NCBI RefSeq assembly: GCF_900100965.1
Contig: NZ_FMUJ01000001.1
Coordinates: 358,272 to 422,271, forward strand
Direction: 5' to 3'
Origin: Variovorax sp. EL159
GTDB taxonomy: Bacteria > Pseudomonadota > Gammaproteobacteria > Burkholderiales > Burkholderiaceae_C
DNA length: 64,000 nucleotides
Position 1 is the first letter of the stretch. Each line of letters begins with the position of its first letter. Below the pieces are notes generated by a model. It did not search any database. It was not told where the DNA came from and was given only the letters and a program-made list of their open reading frames with translations. A program made the translations under genes and the position numbers. Of the stretch, positions 51,894 through 59,679 are shown in pieces.

Positions 51894-52880
51894 ATGAAGT
51901 TCACCCGACGAAACGCGGTTTGTGCCGCTGCTGGAGCCGGTCTTGCCCTGCTGCTTGCCGGTGCCGCCATCGCGCAGCCCTGGCCCAGCAAGCCCATCAC
52001 CATCGTCGTGGCCTATCCGGCCGGCGGCGACACCGACGCCATCGCGCGCACCTATGCCGAGAAGCTCTCGCAGCGTGTCGGCCAGCCCGTGCTGATCGAC
52101 AACCGGCCCGGTGCGAGCGGCATGATCGGCAACGTCTGGGTCGCCAAGGCGCCGGCGGACGGCTACACGCTGCTGTTCACGCCCAGCACCTTCCCCATTG
52201 CGCAGCACGTGCTGCGCGTGGGCAGCGGCGTGGCGCACGACGTGGTGAAAGACTTCACGCCCATCGTGAAGACCGGCAACATCCCGCTGCTGCTCGTGAC
52301 CTCGCCGACGACTGGCATCAAGAACGTACCGCAGCTGATCGCCGACGCGAAGGCCGGCAAGGCGCTGACCTACGGCACGCCGGGCGCGGGCTCGCCGATG
52401 CACATCGCGGGTGAACTGCTCAACAAGGATGGCGGCGTCGCGATCACGCATGCGCCGTACCGCGGCGTGGCGCCCGTCGTCAACGATGCGCTGGGCGGGC
52501 ATGTCAGCGTGGGCTGGATCACGCCGGGTGCCGTGGCAGGGCAGATCGCCACCGGCAAGCTCGTGCCGCTCGCCGTCGCGGAACGGCAGCGAACGAAGCT
52601 GATGCCCACCGTGCCCACCCTCATCGAGCTGGGCTACAAGGACGTGGACGTGAGCGCGTGGATGGGGCTGCTCGGCCCCAAGGGCATGCAGCCCGAGGTC
52701 GTGCAGATGCTGAACCGGCACTTCAACGACATCCTGCGCATGCCCGACGTGCAGGCCAAGATGGCCGCGCTCGGCATCGAGCCCGTCGGCGGTGCGCCGT
52801 CGGTGCTGGCGCAGCAGATCGTGGACGACGACCAGCGCTTCGGCAAGCTGGTGCGCGAGTTCGGCATCCGCGCCGATTGA
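51894..52880 (+). CDS. Bug-type (TctC) binding protein of the Rieske locus
   Basis: A 328-residue secreted binding protein with signal sequence (RRNAVCAAAGAGLALLLAGAAIA region) and the Bug hallmarks WPSKPITIVVAYPAGGDTDAIAR and NRPGASGMIGNVWVAKA. It is 13 bases before the Rieske oxygenase gene and co-directed, so its ligand is probably the aromatic acid oxidised by that enzyme. AGAAGGAGACAAC is a strong ribosome site. Confidence 0.92.
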   Translation: MKFTRRNAVCAAAGAGLALLLAGAAIAQPWPSKPITIVVAYPAGGDTDAIARTYAEKLSQRVGQPVLIDNRPGASGMIGNVWVAKAPADGYTLLFTPSTFPIAQHVLRVGSGVAHDVVKDFTPIVKTGNIPLLLVTSPTTGIKNVPQLIADAKAGKALTYGTPGAGSPMHIAGELLNKDGGVAITHAPYRGVAPVVNDALGGHVSVGWITPGAVAGQIATGKLVPLAVAERQRTKLMPTVPTLIELGYKDVDVSAWMGLLGPKGMQPEVVQMLNRHFNDILRMPDVQAKMAALGIEPVGGAPSVLAQQIVDDDQRFGKLVREFGIRAD

Positions 52881-52893
52881 AGGGAGACGACAC

Positions 52894-54219
52894 ATGCTGA
52901 GCGAAGAAAAGAACCGCCTGCTGACCGAAGTGGGCCCCGGCAAGCCGATGGGCGACTACCTGCGCCGCTACTGGCACCCGATCGCGGGCGCAAGCGAGTT
53001 CGACGACAAGGCCGTCAAGCCGTTGCGCATCCTGGGCGAAGACCTCGTGCTCTACAAGGACCTGAGCGGCAACTACGGGCTGGTCGACCGGCGCTGCCCG
53101 CACCGCAATGCCGACATGTCCTATGGCTACGTCGAGCAATGCGGCCTGCGCTGCAGCTACCACGGCTGGCAATACGACCAGAGCGGGCAATGCATTCACC
53201 AGCCCTTCGAGGAAACGCTGGACCCCGATGCGCGCATGCGCAAGAACACCAAAATCAAGGCCTACCCGGTGCAGGAGAAGGCCGGGCTGCTGTGGGCCTA
53301 CATGGGTCCGCAACCTGCGCCGCTCTTGCCCGACTGGGAGCTGTTCAATGTCAAAAATGGCTTTGCGCAGGCCGTGTTCGCAGAGATTCCGTGCAACTGG
53401 TTCCAGTGCCAGGAAAACTCCATCGACCCCGTGCACTTCGAGTGGACGCATAACAACTGGACCACGCGCCTGCAGGGCGAAGAAGGCCCCTACGTGCCCA
53501 CGCACCTCAAGCTCGCCTTCGAAGAGTTCGAGCACGGCTTCGTCTACAAGCGGCTGCGCGGCGGCGAGCGCGAAGACAACGTGATGTGGACCACCGGCCG
53601 CGTCACGCTGTGGCCCAACGGCTTCTTCCTCGGTCATCACTTCGAATGGCGCGTGCCCATCGACGACCACCACACGCTGAGCGTGCTGTGGGTGCTCAGC
53701 CGCGTGCCGACCGAGCAGGAGCCGTATGTGCAGCCGCGCATTCCCTCGTGGTACGGCCCCATCAAGGACCCGGTCACCGGCCGCTGGATCACCAGCCACG
53801 TGGCCAACCAGGACTTCGTGGTCTGGGTCGGGCAGGGCACGGTGACTGACCGCACGCGCGAGAAGCTGGGCCAGAGCGACAAGGGCGTGGTGATGATGCG
53901 CCGCCGCTTCTTCGAGGAACTCGAGGCGCTGCAGGCCGACCCGGCGCACGAGCCCAAGGGGCTGATCCGCGATCCGGAAAAGAACCGCGACGTGCACCTG
54001 CCATCGGCCTGCCGCGATGAAATGCACAACGGCCTGCCGCGCGCCGAGCTGGCCGCGCATCCGCTGCTGGGGCCTTACCTCAAGGATTTCTTCGGCCAGG
54101 CCGGGCAGCCCGACGATGTGCGAGCGGCCTACGAAGAGGCGATCGGCCAGAAGGTCGAGGGCGCGCGGTTCTTCAAGGTGCACGGCGCGCCGGCCGGGGA
54201 AGAGCCGCAGAAGGGCTAG
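52894..54219 (+). CDS. Rieske-type aromatic ring-hydroxylating oxygenase, alpha subunit
   Basis: A 441-residue oxygenase component of the phthalate-dioxygenase-like class. The Rieske cluster ligands are Cys68-His70 and Cys87-His90 (CPHRN, CSYHGW). The mononuclear iron site is in ENSIDPVHFEWTHNNW, with Asp178 as bridge and His181 and His186 as ligands. No ferredoxin or reductase gene is beside it, so it must borrow electrons. Substrate unknown; relatives attack substituted benzoates, phthalate isomers or ethers. The last codon overlaps the convergent gene's stop. Confidence 0.92.
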   Translation: MLSEEKNRLLTEVGPGKPMGDYLRRYWHPIAGASEFDDKAVKPLRILGEDLVLYKDLSGNYGLVDRRCPHRNADMSYGYVEQCGLRCSYHGWQYDQSGQCIHQPFEETLDPDARMRKNTKIKAYPVQEKAGLLWAYMGPQPAPLLPDWELFNVKNGFAQAVFAEIPCNWFQCQENSIDPVHFEWTHNNWTTRLQGEEGPYVPTHLKLAFEEFEHGFVYKRLRGGEREDNVMWTTGRVTLWPNGFFLGHHFEWRVPIDDHHTLSVLWVLSRVPTEQEPYVQPRIPSWYGPIKDPVTGRWITSHVANQDFVVWVGQGTVTDRTREKLGQSDKGVVMMRRRFFEELEALQADPAHEPKGLIRDPEKNRDVHLPSACRDEMHNGLPRAELAAHPLLGPYLKDFFGQAGQPDDVRAAYEEAIGQKVEGARFFKVHGAPAGEEPQKG

Positions 54220-54563
54220 TGGCGGAACATTCGCAGGTCGAGCACGCTTTCATTGCCCAGCCACATCGCATGCGCGGTGTGGTCGGCGAAGTCGTCGCCC
54301 GTCACGCCGTGCACGAAGACGTCGAGGCCGTCGCGGTTGGCTTCGAGCCAGCCGATGACCTGGTCGAACTCGGCGGCATCGAAGGCCAGCTGGCAGCTCC
54401 AGTGCGGATGCGGGCCCACCAGCCGCTCGTGCACGCGGCCCACGACCACCATCAGTTCGTGGCCCGCCCGCTCGCAGAGCGCGCGGGCCTGCGCCAGCGT
54501 GGCGGGAGCGAAGTAGACGTGGGCGTGGTATTGGGCGTAGAGGTTTTCGGGGCGGCGCGGCAT
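54216..54563 (-). CDS. DOPA 4,5-dioxygenase family protein
   Basis: A 115-residue protein with the small vicinal-oxygen-chelate-like DOPA dioxygenase pattern: YHAHVYF (two His), GRVHERLVGPHPHWSCQL and HAMWLGNE. In plants and fungi the family opens the DOPA ring to betalamic-acid precursors; bacterial members are mostly uncharacterised. It starts seven bases after the DUF4166 gene, at the end of a five-gene unit. The start MPRRPENLYAQYHAHVYF is chosen because the longer frame enters the previous gene. Confidence 0.82.
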   Translation of the reverse strand: MPRRPENLYAQYHAHVYFAPATLAQARALCERAGHELMVVVGRVHERLVGPHPHWSCQLAFDAAEFDQVIGWLEANRDGLDVFVHGVTGDDFADHTAHAMWLGNESVLDLRMFRH

Positions 54564-54570
54564 GGTGCGC

Positions 54571-55206
54571 TCATTGTGGCCCCAAGCGCGCCAGATGGAA
54601 GCGCCCGCTGTAGCGGAAGACATCGCCAAACCAGCGGTGGCGCAGCAGCATCTTCATCGTGAAGTGGTCGGGGTCGGACGGATCGGGCCTTTCTTCCACA
54701 TAGGCCGTGCCCAGCAGCAGGCCCAGCGGCAGCGGAATGCGCAGGCCGGCCACGCGCCAGATGTAGCCCAGGTCGCGGAACACCAGCGCGCCTTCTTCGG
54801 CGCTCACCGCGAGCCGCATGCCGATGCCGAAGCGCACGTACTCGATCACTTCATTGCCCTGCGCGAGCGTGTGCTCCATGTGCGAGCGGAAGTGGAAGTC
54901 CGGCCGGCCCTTGAAGTGGAAGACGCGGTCCCAGTACAGGTGCGGGTTGTCGGGGTGGCAGCGGTAGTGCACTTCGATCGGCACGTCGGTGCCGGTGTGG
55001 GGCACCAGCGCGCCGAAGAGCCGGCCGAAGGGCATCAGCAGCGCGGCCCAGCGCGCGTGGTGGACTTCGCGCATCGTGCCGCGAACGCACACGTGGTCGC
55101 TGGAGAACGGCGCCATCGTGTAGTGGCGCCGGATCACGTCGCCGAGTTGCTCCCACGCCGGCCCCAGCGCCTGCTGGAAGACGGGCTGCACGTTCTTTCG
55201 CGTCAT
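54571..55206 (-). CDS. DUF4166 protein
   Basis: A 211-residue soluble protein with the DUF4166 pattern (RHYTMAPFSSDHVCVRGTMREVHHARWAALLMPFGRLFGALVPHTGTDVPIEV split over residues 29-80, then FHFKGRPDFHFRSHME and HLARLGP at the end). The domain often occurs next to saccharopine-dehydrogenase or SDR-type proteins, but its function is unknown. It overlaps the upstream gene by ATGA. Confidence 0.85.
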   Translation of the reverse strand: MTRKNVQPVFQQALGPAWEQLGDVIRRHYTMAPFSSDHVCVRGTMREVHHARWAALLMPFGRLFGALVPHTGTDVPIEVHYRCHPDNPHLYWDRVFHFKGRPDFHFRSHMEHTLAQGNEVIEYVRFGIGMRLAVSAEEGALVFRDLGYIWRVAGLRIPLPLGLLLGTAYVEERPDPSDPDHFTMKMLLRHRWFGDVFRYSGRFHLARLGPQ

Positions 55207-56252
55207 CCCGCGGCCGTCACGGCGCTTTCGCTGCGCGCCTTGTAGAAGCGCAGGATGTGTTCCGCGCCATCGCCAAGCAGGAACTGCAGGACCGGGCCCG
55301 CATACCAGTTGAAGCGCGTGCTCACGCGCCACGACACATCGATGCGCAACTCGGTGCCGCCGTCGCGCGGGGTCAGCGTGTAGGTGGAGTCGCGCAGGTC
55401 GAAGTACTGGCCGCCGATCATCACGTGGTCGTCGAGCGCGCCGGCGGGGAACGAGTCGGGCGTGAAGCGGTAGCGCCACTTCAGCACGCGGCCCGGCTGC
55501 CAGTCGGTGATGATTTCGTCGAAGTGCACGTTCTTTTGCCACTGCACCTGGCGCACGCGGCCTTCGGGCGCATCGACGGTCACGCCGGACACCGGCATCG
55601 GCACGCCGATGCGGTAGGCCCAGGCATCGCCGACTTCGCTCGGGCGGATGTCGCGCGCGTCGTTCAGCTCGTGCCACACGCGCTCGGCCGGCGCGGCGAT
55701 GAAGAGCGTGCGCGAGGTGTAGGAGAACTGGTCGGGGTCGGGCAGTTGCGGCTCGATGGCCCCGAGCACCAGCGGCAGCATCGCGAAGCTGTACAGCGCG
55801 GGCTTTGGCCAGTTGGTGATGCGGCACACGATGCCCATCGCCAGCCCGCCGACGCTGCCCATGATGGCGAACAGCGGGATGATGACGATCGCGCAGATCA
55901 GGCCTTCGATGAAGACCGCCAGCGTGCCGGTGACGAACAGCGCGGTCGAGACCCAGGGCGCCCAGAGGTAGTAGCCCCAGCTGCGCCGCTCGATGCGCTC
56001 GGCCATGTAGACAGTGACCGCGCCACAAAGTGATGGCACGAAATAGACGAAGGCGCCGAGCATCGGCGAGAAGCGATGGCCCGGCCCGCCGCTGAAGACG
56101 ATGCGCAGCAGCAGTGCCACCGCCGCGCCGACCAGCAGGGGCCAGAACCAGGCGAAGGGCATGCGGCGCCGCGGTGTTTCGTCCGGCTCGCCGTTTTCAG
56201 TCGTGGCCGGTGCCAGTTCGGACAGCCGGGTTTCTTCGGGTTCGGTGCTCAT
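55203..56252 (-). CDS. Membrane protein with C-terminal SRPBCC domain
   Basis: A 349-residue protein: an acidic cytoplasmic start, about five membrane helices (residues 32-150), then a soluble SRPBCC/START-like domain (about 180-325). That domain begins FSYTSRTLFIAAPAERVWHELND, as in polyketide cyclase/dehydrase and lipid-transport relatives. The helix-plus-SRPBCC layout suggests binding a hydrophobic ligand at the membrane; which one is unknown. It is third of the five co-directed genes and overlaps DUF4166. Confidence 0.75.
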   Translation of the reverse strand: MSTEPEETRLSELAPATTENGEPDETPRRRMPFAWFWPLLVGAAVALLLRIVFSGGPGHRFSPMLGAFVYFVPSLCGAVTVYMAERIERRSWGYYLWAPWVSTALFVTGTLAVFIEGLICAIVIIPLFAIMGSVGGLAMGIVCRITNWPKPALYSFAMLPLVLGAIEPQLPDPDQFSYTSRTLFIAAPAERVWHELNDARDIRPSEVGDAWAYRIGVPMPVSGVTVDAPEGRVRQVQWQKNVHFDEIITDWQPGRVLKWRYRFTPDSFPAGALDDHVMIGGQYFDLRDSTYTLTPRDGGTELRIDVSWRVSTRFNWYAGPVLQFLLGDGAEHILRFYKARSESAVTAAG

Positions 56253-56335
56253 GGAATCTTCTTCTCCTCGATGCGCTTGCTTGTTCGGTCGTTTGCTTGT
56301 GTCGTCTGCGACGTCTTGTGTGCCGGGGTTCCTTG

Positions 56336-57292
56336 TCAGGCGCTGCGCGTGGCCGTCACCATGCCGTAGTCGAAGTCGCGCCAGAACATGCCCAGCGCCA
56401 ACGCACAGTAGCTCGCCACGATGTGCTTGCGGCGCCAGGGGCTCAGGCGGCCGCGCGCCTTCCAGAGTTCAGCGAGCGTGAAGCGCGTGGCCAGCACGGG
56501 GATGTGCAGCGCACTGGGCGCGATGCGCCAGCGCAGCGACTTGAATTGAATGTCCTCGAAGCCGTTGTTGCGCAGCGCGGCCATGAAGTCTTCGCGCATG
56601 GCCAGCGTCGGCACGGCCCAGCTGTCGGCCCACAGGCGGTGCAGCCAGCCGGCGATGCGGCCGGGCTTCTTGCGCAGCAGGAAGCCGTCGACCACCACCA
56701 GCCGTGCGCCGGGCTTCAGCAGGCGCGCGGCCTCGCGCACGAAGTCGGCCTTGGCCGTGCCCTCGGCGTAGCAGGCGCTTTCGAGGGCCCAGGCGCCATC
56801 GGCCTGCGCGGCCGGCAGGCCGGTGCGCGTGTAGTCGGCTTCGATGTGCGCGACGCGATCGGCCACGCCGGCCTTGGCGTCGAGCCGTGCGGCGATGCCG
56901 TTCTGCACCGGCACGTTGGTCACGGTGACCGCGTAGAGCGAGGGGTCGTCGCCGACCAGCGTGCGCGCGGTGGCGCCGGCGCCGCAGCCCAGGTCGAGCA
57001 CGCAGCGGCGCTGCGAGGGGTTGGCCGATGCATCGAGCCTGAGCGCGCGGCCGACCGTGCGGTTCATCTCCACCAGCATGCCTTCGCGCCGCAGCGGGTT
57101 GAGGCCCGCGCGCCAGAAGCCGAAGTGCATGTTGTAGCTCGGGCTCCAGGCGCTGTAGTCGACGGCAACCTCGGTGAAGTAGGTTTGCGTGTCTTCACGG
57201 GTGATCGCCGACGGGGCCGGCGAAGCCATCGCGGGCCGTGCCGCGTCGGGTGCACCGGGCATGCGAAAGTCGGGCTGGAAGACGTTGGGCAT
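56336..57292 (-). CDS. SAM-dependent methyltransferase, sterol/cyclopropane-type
   Basis: A 318-residue class I methyltransferase. It has CVLDLGCGAGATARTL (motif I) and ALESACYAEGTAKADFVREAARLLKPGARLVVVDGFLL (motifs II-III region), with YNMHFGFWRAGLNPLRREGMLVEMNRTV before motif I. That prefix, with xHxGxW and the later AxWAxP-like region, resembles sterol- and tocopherol-type C- or O-methyltransferases acting on membrane lipids. Its partners here (membrane-SRPBCC, DUF4166, DCC) fit a lipid-modifying role, but the product is unknown. Confidence 0.83.
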   Translation of the reverse strand: MPNVFQPDFRMPGAPDAARPAMASPAPSAITREDTQTYFTEVAVDYSAWSPSYNMHFGFWRAGLNPLRREGMLVEMNRTVGRALRLDASANPSQRRCVLDLGCGAGATARTLVGDDPSLYAVTVTNVPVQNGIAARLDAKAGVADRVAHIEADYTRTGLPAAQADGAWALESACYAEGTAKADFVREAARLLKPGARLVVVDGFLLRKKPGRIAGWLHRLWADSWAVPTLAMREDFMAALRNNGFEDIQFKSLRWRIAPSALHIPVLATRFTLAELWKARGRLSPWRRKHIVASYCALALGMFWRDFDYGMVTATRSA

Positions 57293-57362
57293 CGAGGCTC
57301 CTTCGGACGTTGGTTTCTTGTGATTCCCTGGGGGTGTGACAGCGTGATTCGTGCGTTCTTTT

Positions 57363-57797
57363 TCAGACGCGGCAGTTGTCGTCGTCGGCGCAGGTGGCCG
57401 GTGCGACGGCGCCGCGCCCCACGAGCCGCGCGACAAGCCAGCGCGGCAGCCGGTAGCGGTTGCGCGCGAGCCCGGCATAGGCGCGGTCGGCCAACGCCCC
57501 GACGACAGGCAGGTCGAGCAGGAAGCCGCCAGCCGGCAGGCCCACCGCCGTGCGGCAGGCGCGGATGGCCGCGACGCCGGACAGCACGCGGCCGCTGGCA
57601 TCGACCGCGTGCATCGCCGTCATCAGTGCCTCGCGCGGGGCCGGGCCGCCGCAGAAGCCGGTGGGCGAGCAGTCGATAAGGTCGAGCCGGCCGGCCGCAT
57701 CGCGTGCCTTCATCGCACCCATCTCGGCCACGCAGAGCGGACAGGTGGCGTCGAAATAGACGGTCAGCGGATAGGTGGCGAGGGCTGCGCGAGGCAT
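57363..57797 (-). CDS. DCC family thiol-disulfide oxidoreductase-like protein
   Basis: A 144-residue protein with the family signature DATCPLC (Asp16, Cys19, Cys22) in a thioredoxin-like strand, then IDCSPTGFCGG and a region LAGALADRAYAGLARNRYRLPRWL at the end. DCC proteins are named for this motif and are predicted to handle disulfides; few are characterised. First of the five-gene unit, with an operator-like motif at 57817-57836 just upstream. Confidence 0.85.
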   Translation of the reverse strand: MPRAALATYPLTVYFDATCPLCVAEMGAMKARDAAGRLDLIDCSPTGFCGGPAPREALMTAMHAVDASGRVLSGVAAIRACRTAVGLPAGGFLLDLPVVGALADRAYAGLARNRYRLPRWLVARLVGRGAVAPATCADDDNCRV

Positions 57798-57816
57798 GGT
57801 GTTCTTCGTTATCGAT

Positions 57817-57836
57817 ATTTCAGTCAAAACAGAAAT
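57817..57836. promoter_or_regulatory. Operator-like motif, copy 1 (DCC operon)
   Basis: ATTTCAGTCAAAACAGAAAT, 19 bases upstream of the DCC start, equals copy 2 (58488-58507) at 17 of 20 positions. Read on the minus strand it holds a TTGACT -35-like core. Confidence 0.75.
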
Positions 57837-57857
57837 GAATGGGCAAAAAAAGAGGCC

Positions 57858-58463
57858 TCAGATCATCGGCAGGCTGGCGTGGTGCGCGTCGGGGTCATCG
57901 CCCTTGTCGCCCTTGCCGCCGCTCTTGTCGGTGGCTGCCGTATCGCCGCGCACGAACCGCTGCACGCTGGCGCCCAGCGTCAGCACCTTGTCGAGCGTGC
58001 CGGGCGACAGCCGCAGCATTTCGTCGGCCCAGGTGGCGAGCTTGTCCATCAGTTCCATGGTGGAGCGGATGCGGTCTTGCGCGTCGGCCGGCTCCTTCTG
58101 GAAGTCGGGGCTGGACACCAGCTCGCGCAGCACGCGCACGGTGGGGTCGAACTCGCGCTCCTTGCGCTCGCGCACGACGGTGCGGAACAGCTCCCACACG
58201 TCGACGCTGGTTTCGAAGTAGTCGCGCCGGTCGCCCATGGTGTGGGTGATGCGCACGAGGTTCCAGGCCTGCAGCTCTTTCAGGCTGTTGCTGACGTTGG
58301 AGCGCGCGACGCCCAGTGTCTCGGACAGCTCTTCGGCATGCATCGGCTTGCCATGGGCGAAGAGCAGGGCGTGGATCTGCGAGACGGTGCGGTTGACGCC
58401 CCACATGGACCCCATTTCGCCCCAGTGCAGAACGAACTTGCGTTGAATGTCGGTGAGTTCCAT
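57858..58463 (-). CDS. GbsR/MarR-type transcriptional regulator
   Basis: A 201-residue regulator with a winged-helix start (LTDIQRKFVLHWGEMGSMWGVNRTVSQIHALLFAHGKPMHAEELSETLGVARSNVSNSLKELQAWNLV over residues 3-70). This is the GbsR branch of the MarR superfamily, which often responds to osmolytes or membrane stress. The C-terminal half is charged and helical. The predicted -35/-10 (TTGACA, TAGACT) lies so close that the mRNA may be leaderless. It is 60 bases upstream of the DCC operon on the same strand and shares the same operator motif with it. Confidence 0.88.
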   Translation of the reverse strand: MELTDIQRKFVLHWGEMGSMWGVNRTVSQIHALLFAHGKPMHAEELSETLGVARSNVSNSLKELQAWNLVRITHTMGDRRDYFETSVDVWELFRTVVRERKEREFDPTVRVLRELVSSPDFQKEPADAQDRIRSTMELMDKLATWADEMLRLSPGTLDKVLTLGASVQRFVRGDTAATDKSGGKGDKGDDPDAHHASLPMI

Positions 58464-58487
58464 GCCCGTGAGTCTAGGATTTCCTAA

Positions 58488-58507
58488 ATTTCTGTCAAGA
58501 GAGAAAT
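58488..58507. promoter_or_regulatory. Operator-like motif, copy 2 (gbsR-type gene)
   Basis: ATTTCTGTCAAGAGAGAAAT lies 24 bases upstream of the regulator start. On the minus strand it contains TTGACA, paired with TAGACT 16 bases downstream as a -10 box. A bound repressor would cover the -35, so autorepression is likely. Confidence 0.75.
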
Positions 58508-58541
58508 GTAAAAACAGGATGGTGCCAATGGATTGATGGAA

Positions 58542-58561
58542 TACTGTATGAATAAACAGTA
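58542..58561. promoter_or_regulatory. LexA (SOS) box of the SplB-like gene
   Basis: TACTGTATGAATAAACAGTA matches TACTGT-N8-ACAGTA with both half-sites perfect. It ends 23 bases before the radical SAM start codon, where LexA would block the promoter. Confidence 0.9.
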
Positions 58562-58584
58562 AATTCCACTCCAAAGGATTTGCC

Positions 58585-59679
58585 ATGCCCGCTGCCCAGG
58601 TTCCCATCCACATCATCAAGGGCCGTGGTGCGGCCACGCGGCTGGCGCACCGTTTCTCGAAGGACGAGCGCAATGCCTTCGACGACGGCTGGGGCACGCT
58701 CGAAGAAGGCGCGGCCGAAGCCGAAGAGCTGATGCCCCTCGCGACCGAGGTGCGCTTCGAGGACGTGAAGTCGGTGCTTACCGAAAACGAATCGCCCGAC
58801 ATCTACTTCGACCGCTCGCTCAACCCCTATCGCGGCTGCGAGCACGGCTGCATCTACTGCTTTGCGCGGCCCACGCACAGCTACCTGAACCTCTCGCCCG
58901 GCCTCGACTTCGAGACCAAGCTGATCGCCAAGCGCAACATCGTCGAGGTGCTGCGCGCCGAACTCGGGCGCAAGAGCTATCGGCCGAGCCAGATCGCCAT
59001 CGGCACCGCCACCGATTGCTACCAGCCCATCGAACGCGAGCTTCGGCTCACGCGTTCGGTCATCGAGCTGCTGAAAGAAGTGCGGCACCCCTTCGCGCTG
59101 GTCACCAAGTCGAGCGCGATCGAACGCGACCTCGACCTGATCGCGCCGATGGCGGCCGAGCACCTGGCCGCCGTGTACATCACGGTCACCACGCTCGACG
59201 GCGAACTGGCCCGCAAGCTGGAGCCGCGCGCGGCCGCGCCGCACCGGCGCCTGCGCACCATCCGCACGCTGGCCGAGGCCGGCGTGCCGGTGGGCGTGAG
59301 CGTGGCGCCGCAGATTCCCTTCGTCACCGAAGACATGGAGCACGTGCTCGAAGCGGCGTGGGAGGCCGGCGCGCGCCGCGCCTTCTACACGGTGGTACGG
59401 CTGCCGTGGGAGGTGGCACCGCTCTTCAAGGAGTGGCTGGCGTTGCACTACCCGCAGCGTGCGGACCGCATCATGGCGCGCATCCACGAGATGCGCGGTG
59501 GCAAGGACTACGACGCAGACTTCGCCACGCGCATGAAGGGCAGCGGCCTGTGGGCCGACCTGATCCACCAGCGCTTCCAGAAGGCGACGAACCGGCTGGG
59601 CTTCAATCGCGAGCGGATTCCGCTCGACCTCACCGCGTTCCGACCACCTGGCGCTGTGGGGCAGGGCAGCCTCTTCTAG
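58585..59679 (+). CDS. SplB-like radical SAM protein (PA0069 family)
   Basis: A 364-residue radical SAM enzyme. The cluster-binding cysteines are Cys85, Cys89 and Cys92 in GCEHGCIYCFARPTHSY; FDRSLNPYRG comes before and DFETKLIAKRN after. The family (COG1533, with the spore photoproduct lyase SplB) includes the Pseudomonas PA0069 group, whose substrate is unknown. A LexA box sits right upstream, so it is probably induced by DNA damage, in line with a DNA-repair role. Its 3' end overlaps the convergent efflux gene by 50 bases. Confidence 0.92.
   Translation: MPAAQVPIHIIKGRGAATRLAHRFSKDERNAFDDGWGTLEEGAAEAEELMPLATEVRFEDVKSVLTENESPDIYFDRSLNPYRGCEHGCIYCFARPTHSYLNLSPGLDFETKLIAKRNIVEVLRAELGRKSYRPSQIAIGTATDCYQPIERELRLTRSVIELLKEVRHPFALVTKSSAIERDLDLIAPMAAEHLAAVYITVTTLDGELARKLEPRAAAPHRRLRTIRTLAEAGVPVGVSVAPQIPFVTEDMEHVLEAAWEAGARRAFYTVVRLPWEVAPLFKEWLALHYPQRADRIMARIHEMRGGKDYDADFATRMKGSGLWADLIHQRFQKATNRLGFNRERIPLDLTAFRPPGAVGQGSLF

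Noticed and set aside
50253..52943. An 896-codon minus-strand frame spanning GST, IclR and Bug genes
   Set aside because: It runs across a clear IclR gene in another frame and two plus-strand genes; His/Arg-rich without domains.
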